Assembly: GCA_029204225.1 (NCBI GenBank)
Contig: CM055106.1
Span: 48,127,337-48,191,336, forward strand
Length of the DNA: 64,000 nucleotides
Source of the DNA: Diphasiastrum complanatum
Taxonomy: Eukaryota; Streptophyta; Lycopodiopsida; Lycopodiales; Lycopodiaceae
Direction of reading: 5' to 3'
In this document: piece by piece, positions 1-10,415 of the stretch
Layout of the letters: every line of letters begins with the position of its first letter
Position numbering within the stretch: position 1 is the stretch's first letter
Notes under the pieces: generated by a model
Told to the model about the DNA's origin: nothing
The model's input: the letters and a program-made list of their open reading frames with translations, nothing else
The model's database searches: none
Translations under genes and position numbers: made by a program

Positions 1-1073
1 GAAGAATAGTAGGACCATCCTGTGGAATCTGCACCTCCCCAAGAAGTCTCCTGAGCCATATTGCCTCGCAGGTAGCTTTTGCCGCTGCCCTGTACTCAGC
101 CTCTGTCGATGATAAGGTAACTGTGGGCTGTTTCTTGCTACACCAAGAAATGGCCCCTGAACCAAGGTTAAACGTGTAACCTGTGGTCGACTTTCGATCA
201 TCCCTATCACCTGCCCAATCCGAATCAGTAAAGCCTCCAAGCTGAAGCTTTCCGTCATCTATGTACTCAATCCCATAGCAGGTTGTCCCTTTGACATACC
301 TCAAAACCCTCTTGGCTGCTTTCCAATGTGCTTCAGTTGGAGAACTCATGAACTGGCTTGCTACACCAACCGCATAGGAAATGTCTGGTCTCGTAGTGGT
401 GAGATAAATCAGGCTACCCACAAGCTGCCTATAAAGAGTCTCGTCCACAAAAGGAGTGCCATCATCTCTGGATGGCTTACTGCTGGTATCAATGGGCGTG
501 GAAACGGGTTTGCAATCCTGCATGTTGAACCTGTTCAAAACTTCACATGCATAGTTGGCTTGGGAAATAAACACACAGTTTTCCTTTTTCCAAACCTCCA
601 AACCAAGACAATAGTGGATTAAGCCCAAATCCTTCATCTCGAACTCATTTGATAAATGAGCCTTCACCTTTTCAATAAGCTGCCCATTGTTACCCGTGAT
701 GACCAAGTCATCCACATAGAGAACTATCAAAACAATGTTCCCATCTTCCTCCTTCACGAACAGGTTGCGATCCGACTGACTCTTTATGAATTGCTCCTTG
801 GCAAAATAGTCGTCAATACGACTATACCAGGCCCTAGGTGCCTGCTTCAAACCATATAAGGCCTTCTTAAGCCTGCATACCATACTTTCCTTGCCCTTAG
901 CCTCAAAACCTTGTGGCTGTTCCATGTAGACTTCTTCAGCCAACTGTCCATTAAGAAAAGCACTCTTCACGTCCATTTGATGGACCTCCCAACCAAAAAA
1001 TGCAGCCAATGCTAAAACCAACCTGATAGACGTCATCTTAGCTACCGGTGCAAACGTAACATCACATTTCTTT
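1..1073 (-). mobile_element. Ty1/copia reverse transcriptase-RNase H fragment
   Basis: Reading the minus strand leftwards gives one open frame of about 357 codons that runs off the window edge. It starts at the copia RT motif TFAPVAK (about 1060), then shows MDVKSAFLNG, ALYGLKQAPRAW, the catalytic YVDD (codons at 707-718) and LVGSLIYLTTTRPDISYAV. RNase H follows with DSDWAGD, KSTTGY and SSTEAEYRAA near the edge. These are the polymerase and RNase H domains that copy element RNA into DNA. No stop or frameshift was seen, unlike the gag to its right. The frame has no start codon of its own because protease, integrase and the RT N-terminus are deleted, with a short spacer at 1074-1297. The 3' LTR must lie left of the window. 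Confidence 0.93.
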
Positions 1074-1087
1074 TCTGAATTATACTA

Positions 1088-1244
1088 TCACCTACATGTA
1101 GACTCCACGTCTTCACACACCATTTGTGTGTGGTCTACGCAACTATACGTGGACTGTGATTAAACCGTCTTTCACTTACATGTAGACTCTACATCTTCAC
1201 ACACCATTGTGCGTGGTCTACGTAGCTATACATGAACTGTGAAT
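1088..1244. repeat. Two-copy ~73 bp tandem repeat at a deletion junction
   Basis: Copies at about 1088-1160 and 1172-1244 share roughly 85 percent identity. Each contains the palindrome TACATGTA and an inverted pair of ACACAC/GTGTGT-type arms around CATTT. They sit where copia protease and integrase should be, between the gag remnant and RT. They do not match any other part of the window that I could see. Confidence 0.75.
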
Positions 1245-1297
1245 TTTGATTTCTGAATTTAGTGATACCTACAAGAAGCTACATACATCATTAAATT

Positions 1298-2084
1298 CTA
1301 AAGAGCTACTTCTACTTCCTCTTCTTCAGCTAACATGGCAGCTTCTTGATTTTTTTTCTCATCATAGGCCTTCTTCCAACACTTCCTTGCAAAATGGCCA
1401 ATTTTTCCACAGTAGTTGCACTTGGCTCCTTTCTCCTTCTTGTGCTCTCCCTTGCTTTTGAATGTGTTTCTCTTGCTTGCCACATAAAGGGTAGTGTCAT
1501 GCCCATTGTGATAGCCTTCAGAGGATTGATCTTTGCACCTTAGTTCTTCTTGGAGCAGAGCTCCCTTGATGCTTGTAATGTCATGAGTATGACCAATGCT
1601 TCCAAAAATGGAGGCGATTGAGCATAGGACTCCGACAGGCTATGAAGCAGTGATACAAGAGCTTCATCCTCATTTATCTTTGATCCGATTGCAGCCATCT
1701 GGTCAATAATTGCTTGAAGCTTTAAGAAATGATCTGCCATAGATTCTCCTTCTGACATTTTTAGCAACATGAGCTTCTTTCGTAAATGAAGCTGATTTGT
1801 TACAGTCTTTACTTCAAAGATTGCTTGCATCCCCTTCCATGCTTATGTTGCAGTGTTAGCCTTGCTAACATGGAGTAGCTGGTTGTCACATAGGCTCAGA
1901 AGGATCAAGGCTCTGGCTTTGTTGTCTCTTCCAATCCAGTCTTTGTTTCTTGCAGGCTCTTTAGTTTTTGTTCATCACCATTTGTGATCTCCCACAAATC
2001 TCTTTCAAGGAGGATCATTTGCATCTTCAGTTTCCAGAGGTGAAAGTTCTCACCATTGAACTTCTCTATCACCCTGGAATCCAT
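1298..2084 (-). pseudogene. Broken copia gag of the element at the left edge
   Basis: Translation begins at an ATG at 2082-2084 (MDSRVIEKFNGENFHLWKLK), typical of copia gag. It continues through a UBN2-type gag domain (DNKARALILLSLCDN; EGESMADHFLKLQAIIDQM) and ends with a CCHC zinc knuckle, CNYCGKIGHFARKC, near 1410-1370 and a stop at about 1298. A frameshift near 1945, an in-frame TAA near 1843 and a second frameshift near 1620 break it. Gag packages the element RNA, so this copy cannot make a normal capsid. Protease and integrase do not follow; a short repeat-bearing spacer leads straight to RT. Confidence 0.85.
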
Positions 2085-2309
2085 GGTGATGTGAGGAGAT
2101 CAGAGAGGCGGCAGCCTGGAAGGAGAGGGCGCAAACTGCCTGAGCAGATGCGTAAAGAGAAAAAGAGAGAGAGAGAGCTTGAGCAGATTCGTAGAGGGAG
2201 GGAGAGAGAGCCAGGTAGCTAGCGTTGAGTCCCAAGAAACAATCCTCCTGGAAACCGGCAGTACAAGTCACTCCTTATTGATGACTGGCTGGTGTAGGTT
2301 ACTGCATGT

Positions 2310-2325
2310 GTGGGCCCATAACCTT
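2310..2325 (-). promoter_or_regulatory. Primer-binding site matching the anticodon region of initiator tRNA-Met
   Basis: The minus strand reads AAGGTTATGGGCCCAC directly after a CA-ending LTR boundary. The 14 bases GGTTATGGGCCCAC are complementary to the anticodon stem-loop of plant initiator tRNA-Met as I know it. The usual 3'-terminal site (TGGTATCAGAGC) is absent. The same sequence stands in the same position in the copia at 39.5-46.6 kb. It lies 225 bases upstream of the gag ATG, where a primer-binding site is expected. Confidence 0.75.
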
Positions 2326-2600
2326 TGTTAGCTTTAGCTACCAAAAGGATGACTGCTAGTTAAGCTACGTAAAGAAACTCAGAAACTCAGAAAAGAAACA
2401 AGAGAGCCTTGATGTAAACGACCATGCACAGCCAGCCTTCGTGGGCTGTTTATATATCCAAAAGAGAGAAGATTACATGCCAAGAACTAGATACTACGGA
2501 TTGACAGCCTTGAGAGTTGGATTGCTGATGTCAGCAAACACAAGAAACAAAAGTGTGTTTTGTTTGACACGAACAGCCCATAGCAGATTACAGCATAACA
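2326..2600 (-). mobile_element. Probable 5' LTR of the left-edge copia
   Basis: The LTR begins on the plus strand with TGTTAG next to the primer-binding site. A matching CATAACA at 2594-2600 would give TGTTA inverted ends and a 275 bp LTR. A TATA-like ATATATAAA on the minus strand near 2447-2455 fits an LTR promoter. The partner LTR is outside the window, so the outer boundary is a guess. Confidence 0.5.
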
Positions 2601-2752
2601 AAGTGCTTAAACCTAAATGCACACATCAGACCCACCAATTGACATCAACTTTGACACATATCAAACACACCCATTATGGTTTGTGTAGAAGAACAAATAT
2701 ACACCAAACATTTCAAAAAAATTAAGCACCAAACTGGATAATAAGCATGAAT

Positions 2753-2754
<2 letters not shown>

Positions 2755-2820
<66 letters not shown>
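2755..2820. repeat. (TC)33 microsatellite
   Basis: This is an uninterrupted TC tract immediately left of the first copy of the ~490 bp direct repeat. No TC-LINE body is attached on either side, unlike the other long TC tracts of the window. Confidence 0.98.
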
Positions 2821-2821
<1 letters not shown>

Positions 2822-2822
<1 letters not shown>

Positions 2823-3316
2823 GTGAGAAATATGGCAAAATATGGCTTGATTAGGTCCAATTTATGTACACAATGTCATTCCACACTTGTGGAGCCTGTT
2901 CCCACATGTCCCAAGTTAGCTTGTACATAATATCAAGAGCCATTAAGGCAAATAGACAAGTTTTTAGAGTTAGAATGCATTTTCTTAGATTCTAGCTTTT
3001 TTCAAGAGGTGCAATTTGATTCGATGGCCATAGATTTGTATGAGACCTTAGGAGGAGCCAAGGGACAAGTGGATGTATTGTCCCACACGCGTGAAACAGG
3101 TCAGGTCAGCCCAAGCTCAAGCTTTTTGTATATAGTCCAATTTGGAGCTCATTTGGTAACAACAATTTGAAGAGATCTTAAGGATTTTGCATCCAGCTAG
3201 TTTATCTCTCTATTTGCATGCATTTTGGTGGATCCAATGCTTTGATTAATGTTAATACTTTGCTCTCTGGCCTCTGTCCGTACATTAGGCTGAGTTTCAA
3301 ACGTGTGAAGCCTATT
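2822..3316 (+). mobile_element. Left ~495 bp terminal repeat of a TRIM-like element
   Basis: This segment and 9250-9737 are direct repeats with high identity (shared blocks include TGAGACCTTAGGAGGAGCCA). Both start TGTGAG. The pair brackets only about 385 bases of unique DNA once the inserted copia (3386-8928) is removed, so the structure resembles a terminal-repeat retrotransposon in miniature. A weak TGGTAT lies just inside the left repeat, and a purine-rich GAGAAG directly precedes the right one. It has no coding capacity. Orientation is inferred from these two weak signals. Confidence 0.6.
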
Positions 3317-3385
3317 TGAACGTTCTTGGTATGCCTAATCTTTGTGATCTTGGCAACATATGGATCTTTGTGATCGTTATGAGGC

Positions 3386-3861
3386 TGTTGGAATGTAAAT
3401 GGGATTGCTTACATTACCATAGGTTACTTTGACCCAAAAGGTCGAGAGTTGTATAACTATGGTCATATTATATTAGGCCTACTAAACTTAGAGTTAGCTA
3501 AGTTAGTATGAAATTAAATTGGTAGGGACTCATGGGTCCACTAGGCCTAATTGTGACATTAAGTACCCAACTTGACATATTGGAGGTACCTTATTCTTTC
3601 TATGTAACTTATAAAAAGTTGGATAGTCAATAGTCAAGTAGTTGGATAGCCAATAGTCATGAAGTTAGATAGTCATCTTGGACTATATATATGTGTGCAT
3701 CCCATTTGTATGAGACACTTTTGTAAGCAATACTGACTATTCTCCTTGCCTATCCACGAGTTTCTACAAGAGGGTTTCTAGCCATCTCTCTCTTTCTTTT
3801 GAGAATGCTTTGTGTGATTGAATAATTAAGATCCTGGATCCTTAGGCTTCTATTTCCTACA
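3386..3861 (+). mobile_element. 5' LTR of copia 3386-8928
   Basis: It begins TGTTGG and ends CCTACA, directly before the primer-binding site. It aligns along its length with 8521-8928. A TATA-like run, CTATATATATG, near 3683 could serve as promoter. It contains short internal direct repeats (GTTGGATAGTCAATAGTCAA type, near 3615-3660). Confidence 0.92.
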
Positions 3862-3874
3862 TGGTATCAGAGCC
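3862..3874 (+). promoter_or_regulatory. Primer-binding site, initiator tRNA-Met 3' end
   Basis: TGGTATCAGAGCC follows the LTR end with no gap. This is the standard plant copia site, complementary to the 3' end of initiator tRNA-Met. Confidence 0.93.
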
Positions 3875-4464
3875 TTTAGGTGATCATATTGCTTGCAGGA
3901 GGGCGCCCAATCGGAAGCTATCTTCTTCTCTTTTTGGTTGCAGAAAATCATCAAGATGCTGATTTTTGCAGGAGAAGAATTTGTTCATCTTTTTATAACT
4001 TTTTTGCAAGAAATTGAAGGGCACCTTCACCTATTTGAGAGCTAGCAGTAGGGCGCCCATGCTCAAACCAATTGCATGTGATCTTGACTCAATTACATGC
4101 TGAAAATTTCAGACTTACTTATTAAATGAAAATACATGTGTTTTACACACATTTCTTGCTGAAATTTCCCTGTTGGTGAGCTTGGAGTAAGGCGCTACCA
4201 TCAGCTCTATATGCACATAGTGTGCACTCTTTTTAGCCACAAATTTCTGGTTTTGGTTTAGGCTTCATTTGAAGTCTACCTATTTGTGAGCATTCTGTTT
4301 TTTGTGCAAAAATCAGCCACCTATTTCATTACCTGTTGAGCAAATTGCATGTGGAGTATTGCAATCTATTGTGCTCATAATTTCAGCTTTGAGGTTGCTG
4401 CCCTTTGAGTAGATTTTGTCTTGGAAAGTCTATTTCTTATTTATTACAAGCTGATTTTTCCGAT

Positions 4465-5370
4465 ATGGCTAAAGAATCGGAGTCTATTGGTTCTTTATTC
4501 AATGAAGATAGGCTGGATGGCACAAACTATTCCTTGTGGTGCTACATGATAAAGAACCTTCTAATTGCTAAAGGTTTGTGGGAAGTAGTTAATGGTGACG
4601 AAGAGAGGCCGCCTACCTTGCCACCTATTACACCATCTAGAACAACTACTTCTTCATCTACGGAGGTGTCTTCCGATGAGCAAAAGAAGTGGGATCGACG
4701 AGATGCACAAGCACATTCCGCCATTGCATTATCAGTGAAGAGATCTATCCTTCCTCATATTAGATCATGCAAGACTTCCAAAAGTGCTTGGGAGACTCTT
4801 GCCAAGATGTTTCAAGTAAAGAATGCGGCAAAAGTGGTATATCTTTGAAATCAACTTTCTATCTTGAAGATGCAAGAAGGTGATTTGCTTACAAACCACT
4901 TGACGAAGATCAAGGATCTTCGAGAGGAGCTTCTTAGTATTGATGAGGTGATTGAGAACTCACAATTTGTATCTATTTTTACTCTCAACTCTCTTCCTAA
5001 TTCTTACCTTCCATTTGTGTCATCATTGAGCATTTCTCTTAGGGGACAGCAAATCTCCTTCGACGAACTTGTTGGCTTACTTCTTCAAGAAGAGCAAACA
5101 AGGATCAACTTTGGTGAACAAGAAGATCAAGCTTTCTTTGCAAAAGGCAAAGGCAAAGGCAAGTGGAAAGGGAAGCCTTCTTTCAAAACTTTCAAAGATG
5201 ATCAAAAATCTAAGGAAGCTCAAGAACAAGGCTCCAAGAAAAAGGGTAAGTGCCACTATTGCAAGAAGTTTGGGCATCACATCAAAGAATGTAGGAAGAG
5301 GCTTGCAAAGGAAAAAGAGAAAGGTAACGATACAAGTACTGCAATCATTACTTTGGAACAACAATTTAAA
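4465..5370 (+). pseudogene. Copia gag with one nonsense codon
   Basis: The chosen ATG (4465) gives MAKESESIGSLF followed by LDGTNYSLWCYMIKNLL, the usual copia gag opening. Earlier in-frame ATGs add unrelated leader residues. TGA at 4846-4848 interrupts the UBN2-type domain where arginine (CGA) is likely in relatives. The frame continues through MQEGDLLTNHLTKIKDLREE and a lysine-rich stretch to the zinc knuckle CHYCKKFGHHIKEC near 5250-5293. A frameshift near 5370 joins gag to protease. The sequence is otherwise well preserved. Confidence 0.9.
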
Positions 5371-6657
5371 AGGAGAATAATCTTTTCAATAATGATTATG
5401 CTTTTGTCACTAATAATCTCATCTCTCCTCGAGACGAGATTTCTGCCACTTCAAATCTTGCTGGTTTTTCAGCAAAAAACAGCTCATCTTCAGCTTTACA
5501 AGTTGCTGTTTTTTTATCTATTGATTGGGTGATTGATAGCGGTGCCACACGCCATATGACTTATCACAAAGAAGTCTTCGCAAAGCTTGTAAAAGTGCAT
5601 GATGGAAGCAAAGTTCAAGGTGTTGATAACACCTCTTATCCTATCAAAGGTATTGGAGTGATCCCCATTATCTTACCCAATGGTGAGGAGAAGTACATTT
5701 GTAATGTACTTTATGTTCCAAAAATAAAAAAGAATCTCATTATGGTGTCTACAAATTATGAACCAAGGATTGGTTGTGGAATTCAAAGAAGACAAATGTC
5801 TTATCAAAGTAACCTATGGTGGCATCAGAGCCAAAGGCCCAAAGAGATCTCTTATGATCATTGCTTCGGAAACATTACGCGGTGGATTGTTCCTTATGGA
5901 TACCTATGAGCGAAGAGCTTCATCATCTTTTTGTCTTGTTGCATCAAGTTCACATTCTTTGGAGTTGGCTGAATTATGGCATGCTAGGTTTGGACATCTC
6001 AACTTTGCTAGTTTGAAGATGTTGAAGAGATTCAATATGGTTGAAGACATTCCTAATATTGAGCATCCCGAAGGACATGTATGCGAAGGATGCATACTTG
6101 GAAAATTTCAAAAGCAAGCTTTTCCAATTGATGGAACTACTCGAGTTGATGGCAAATTTGATTTGGTTCATAGTGATGTATGTGGTTCAATGAGAACCGA
6201 ATCCATTGGAAGGTGTAAATATTTTGTTACTTTTATTGATGACCTTTCAAGATTTACATGGATTTATCCTATGAAGGCAAAATCTGAAGTTTTTCAACGC
6301 TTTAAGGATTTTCTAGCAATGATAGAAAACCGGTTTGGGCACTCTTTGAAGATCTTACGTACTGACCGAGGAGGGGAATATATAAAGAATACGTTCGGTA
6401 CTTATCTTCAAAGCAAAGGTATCCATCATCAACGGACAACCCCTTACACACCTCAACAAAATGTTGCCGAAAGAAAGAATTGCACTATCATGCAGATGGC
6501 TCGATGCATGCTCAAGGCAAAGGGCCTACCTCACAAGTTTTGGGCTGAAACGGTTATAACGGCGGCTTACATTAGTAATCGGTGTCCTACTAAAGCCTTG
6601 AAGGTATTAACTCCTTATGAAGTTTGGTATAGTAAAAAGCCTATTGAAGATGGGTAG
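5371..6657 (+). pseudogene. Copia protease and integrase with a frameshift
   Basis: The protease active site is seen as WVIDSGATRHMT near 5524-5560. A frameshift after KKNLIMVST (about 5752) leads to the integrase frame. There the GAG_pre-integrase part (ELWHARFGHLNFASLKML) and zinc ligands (CEGCILGK) precede the catalytic core: D in FIDDLSRFTW, D in LRTDRGGEY and E in NVAERKNCTIM. A stop at 6655 follows KKPIEDG, and the chain resumes in another frame at about 6660. Two frame breaks mean the polyprotein cannot be made intact. Confidence 0.88.
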
Positions 6658-6659
6658 CT

Positions 6660-7530
6660 CACAAGAAATCACCTCACCTCGCATTCAGGTACGAAGTTCT
6701 ATAATGCTATTTGAAAAGGTAGTATCGCTCCATACTACCGTTCCCGATAAGCTAAGAACCAAGCTTGATGATAAAGGAATTAAATGCATATTTGTTGGCT
6801 ATAGTAGCGAAAGCAAGGGCTATAGGTTGTTTAATATGGATACTAATAAAATCATAGTGAGTCGTGATGTTCATTTTGATGAAAAGACCTCCTATGATGT
6901 TGCGCTCACTCATGTCATGAAAGGGGACTTCCCCCATGATGCATATCTTGAAATATTTTCACATTTGGTTTTGCCATCTAATCATGAAGATAAGGGACTG
7001 CCATCAGCTTCTAGTGGACAGCCCACTACTTCAATTTTGCAGCCCATAGTTCATCAAGAAGAACCTATTTATGGTGAAGAGCAGCCTATTGAAGACATTG
7101 GACAGCAAGGTCCAAGTTCGGAAAACATTGCACAGCAAGGTCCAAGTTCGGAACACTTTGGACAGCAAAGTGTTGACAAAGGTGGCTGTTGGACAGCCCA
7201 AACCAATCCCTAAATGGTTGTTGCAGACTTTGCAGGACAGCAAAGTGGATCATTTCTATGAAGGGAAGACTCGTGCCTCTACTAAATCAGTAGAATTTGC
7301 TGATTTTTCCGATTTTGCTCTTATTTCTATTGAGGATGGTGCAGTAGAGCCTGTTTTTTATGAGCAGGCCAGAGGAGCAAAATGTTGGGAGGATGCGATG
7401 CAAGAGGAGTACAACTCACTCATGAAGAACCACACTTGGGTTCTTGTTGATCTTCCACATGGGGCTGGAATCTTCATCTCTCAACAACAATACATTGAGC
7501 AGATGTTGAAGCAATCTTCTTTTTAAAGTC
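6660..7530 (+). pseudogene. Copia integrase C-terminus, repeat-bearing hinge and truncated RT
   Basis: The typical post-integrase block GIKCIFVGYSSESKGYRLF and VSRDVHFDE is present at 6775-6885. A hinge rich in Gln, Pro and Ser follows and carries a ~30 bp duplicated unit (QQGPSSENIA / QQGPSSEHFG) near 7100-7170. The RT opening (WEDAMQEEYNSLMKNHTW) at 7386-7440 jumps directly to a downstream RT piece (IFISQQQYIEQMLKQ), deleting the YVDD core. Reading frames change several times. Confidence 0.8.
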
Positions 7531-8520
7531 ACCGCAAGTTGATGCATATGATGGATGCCCTGGTGAAAAGTTTCATGCAAAACCTTTTCAATTTGATGTT
7601 TTAGCAAAGGCTAAAAAATTCAAGCACTCTTTGGAACCGTTTTGTACTAATCGAGGAGGGAGTCAACATGTGTCAATTAGTACTTTTGTTCAATGTTAAG
7701 AGCGAGCATTTGTTTGGAGAGAATTTTTCATTACTTGAAGAATCTTCTATGTCATCCCATGCCTCTTCAAGGGACAGCTTTGATGACGCCATCGTTAATG
7801 CATCTCTTGATAGCGTGCCAACTTTTTATGATGAAGACGTTGTACAACAGGTTCAGTCATCTTCTTTTGGTCATTTACAGCCCATTTTACACCATGCGCA
7901 GTCCATTATGCTTTGGGAACAGCCTGCGGAAGATTAAGGACAACATGGTCCATGTTGGGAACACTTTGGGCAGCAAAGTGTTGAACAGCCCATAACAGTT
8001 CCTTGTCGGCTATTGGAGACTTTGCAGGACAGCAAAGAAATGTCTTACTACGAAGGGAAGGCACATGCCTCTTTAAAATCAGTACCTCTTGCTGATTTTT
8101 TTGGTTCTACACTTACTCTTCATCATGATGTTGGTACATTGCCTATTCTATGTGAGCAAATCATTGATGGTAAAGTTTGGGAGGATGTGATGCCAAAAGA
8201 GTTTGGTATTCTTTTTTATTGTCCTTATGGTAAGAAGTTTTTTTCAATGATGTGGGAGCCTATGATGGATTACCAGTCCATGTTTCGACTTATTGCCGAG
8301 TTTATGTTGGTTCCCTACTTCGGATGGAGCATGCAAATCCTCACCCTTCGACTTGATGCTTCATTATTACACATTCTTTTCCTTTTATATGTTGGACATG
8401 ATTGGGGATGAGATTTCGACTACTTCGGTGCGAAGTTTATTTGGCGACATGAAGTTCGGACAGCAAGTTACATTTTTCTCTTTCGAGAAGTTACTTCATG
8501 TTATGTTATGCATTTCCATT
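7531..8520 (+). pseudogene. Rearranged duplicate of the copia hinge and RT start
   Basis: A second diverged copy of the hinge-to-RT-start region appears here: TLQDSKEMSYYEGKAHASLK at 8016-8075 and KVWEDVMPKEF near 8170-8200 mirror TLQDSKVDHFYEGKTRAS and CWEDAMQEEY upstream. In between are low-similarity segments with short open frames. RNase H was not found. I infer unequal recombination or an internal duplication before the RT deletion. Confidence 0.6.
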
Positions 8521-8928
8521 TAAGGAAATGTAAATGGAATTGCTTACATTACCATAGGTTACTTTGACCCAAAAGGTCGAGAGTTGTGTAACCATGGTCA
8601 TATTATATTAGGCCTACTAAACTTAGAGTTAGCTAAGTTAGTATGAAATTAGGTACCTTATTCTTTCTATGTAACTTATAGAAAGTTGGATAGTCAATAG
8701 TCAAGTAGTTGGATAGCCAATAGTCATGAAGTTAGATAGTCATCTTGGACTATATATATATGTGCATCCCATTTGTATGAGACACTTTTGTAAGCAATAC
8801 TGACTATTCTTCTTGGCTGTCCACGAGTTTCTACAAGAGGGTTTCTAGCCATCTCTCTCTTTCTTTTGAGAATGCTTTGTGTGATTAAATAGTTAAGATC
8901 CTGGATCCTTAGGCTTCTATTTCCTACA
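8521..8928 (+). mobile_element. 3' LTR of copia 3386-8928
   Basis: It aligns with the 5' LTR but lacks 68 bp (corresponding to about 3511-3578), which accounts exactly for 408 versus 476 bp. Its first bases are TAAGGA rather than TGTTGG, while its last bases CCTACA are intact and abut the GAGGC target duplication. Confidence 0.92.
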
Positions 8929-8933
8929 GAGGC

Positions 8934-9249
8934 AACGTGGCCTTCGGTTTGTCTCAAGGAAGAGCAGCTATTTTCAAGGAGGAAAGCTTTGGGATCAAGG
9001 ATCTTCTCCAAGTATGGAAGGAACCAAATGGCAAAGGTACAAGGATGGTGGAATGCTCTTCATGGCGTTTGGGAATGGATTTCCATCAAGGAGATCTTAT
9101 CATGGTTGTGGTGATCTTGCATTAAGTTCATTCTTTTAGTGGCTAATTTTCAAACTTTTGTACCTACAAACGATGTGTTTATGAAGCCATAATCAGCCCT
9201 TGAAGCCTTGTACAATTTGTCATAGTTAATCAAACTATTTTTTGAGAAG
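8934..9249 (+). other. Internal region of the TRIM-like element, right part
   Basis: Together with 3317-3385 this is the unique interior between the ~490 bp repeats. It has a 62-codon open frame with no recognisable motif. A T-rich run followed by GAGAAG (9236-9249) directly before the right repeat could be a polypurine tract. No function is assigned. Confidence 0.45.
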
Positions 9250-9737
9250 TGTGAGGAATATGGCAAAATATAGCTTGAGTAGGCCAAATATATGTACATA
9301 TTGTCATTCCACACGTGCGGAGCATGTTCTCACGTGTGAAGCATAGGCCTAGGTTAGCTTGTACATAATCTCAAGAGTGATTAAGGCAAATAAGCAAGTT
9401 TTTCAAGTTAGAATGCATTTTTCTAGAGGTGCAATTTGATTGGATGGCCATAGATTTGTATGAGACCTTAGGAGGAGCCAAAGGACAAGTGGATGTACAA
9501 CCCCACACGTGTGAAACAGGTCAAGTCAGTCCAAGCCTCAAGCTTTTTGTATATAGTCCAATTTGGAGCTCATTTGGTAACAACAATTTGAAGAGATCTT
9601 AAGGATTTTGCATCAAGTTAGTCTATCTCTCTATTTGCATGCATTTTAGTGGATCCAATGCTTTGATTTATGTTAGTACTTTGCTCTCTGGCTTCTGCCC
9701 ATACATTAGGCTGAGTTTCACAACTGTGAAGCCTATT
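9250..9737 (+). mobile_element. Right ~488 bp terminal repeat of the TRIM-like element
   Basis: This is a direct repeat of 2822-3316, starting TGTGAG. The match fades after GAAGCCTATT. A CTC-rich flank on the left and AT-rich DNA on the right prevented me from identifying a target duplication. Confidence 0.6.
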
Positions 9738-9939
9738 ATATTGTTTACACTTTGTTTTAAATTGCTCTTGCTTATAGATCTACATTGTGTCAATTCTAGG
9801 TGCTAGTTTTGATGGAGATGAATATGGTAATGCAACCAATCACTTTTGTGGATTGAATGAATCCATGTATGGTCCTAATTGTACTTTTCTTTAACATGGT
9901 ATCAATGTAAACCATGTCGTAATAAAAACATCTCCCTAA

Positions 9940-10366
9940 TCATGAGTGCAACAGTCATGCCACTCCGACATGCAGCTCCTGATTATGTCCTTCTCATATG
10001 GATGGACCTTGCCTTAGATGATAGTGATGATGACGGTGACACTTTGGGACACAGAGACCACAAACAACCTACTATTTAGACTCAGAGAGTTCTTAGAGCC
10101 ACAGTTCATGCGATCATATATCTCATAGACGACTATGACGACGTCATCAGCAGCACATTCCTCCTCCAGCAGTTGCAGCAGCTCCTATCACATCTTTCTT
10201 CATAGTTCAGTAGCAGCCATACTTGATTACTTGATGACATCATGTTTGCCTTTGCAGTCATTGTTTAGATGCATTCTAGTTTAGCAAATATACTTAGCGT
10301 ATTTTTTCTTTACTGCTTCGGAGATGTTTCATACGCTCCCCATTGTATCACACACTTGACATGTAC

Positions 10367-10370
<4 letters not shown>
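9940..10370 (+). mobile_element. TC-LINE 3' end, 5'-truncated copy
   Basis: It aligns with the C-terminal and 3' untranslated part of the TC-LINE copies at 10.4-13.5 kb and 48.0-48.8 kb: the acidic DDSDDDGD stretch near 10017-10040, and the block CTTGACATGTACT near 10352-10366. The terminal stem-loop is deleted, and the copy runs directly into a TC tract. The next TC-LINE copy begins on the other side of that tract in the same orientation. Confidence 0.65.

Positions 10371-10413
<43 letters not shown>
10371..10413. repeat. (CT)21 microsatellite between two TC-LINE copies
   Basis: This is a pure CT tract joining the 3' end of one LINE copy to the 5' end of the next. Confidence 0.98.

Positions 10414-10415
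<2 letters not shown>

Larger units (their letters stand above)
3386..8928 (+). mobile_element. Ty1/copia element, complete at both ends, internally decayed
   Basis: The boundaries are supported by a 5 bp target duplication, GAGGC, at 3381-3385 and 8929-8933. The 5' LTR is 476 bp, the primer-binding site follows directly, and gag, protease and integrase are recognisable. The RT core and RNase H are missing and replaced by rearranged hinge sequence. It inserted into the internal region of the TRIM-like element. The two LTRs differ by a 68 bp deletion and scattered substitutions, so the insertion is not recent. Confidence 0.93.
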
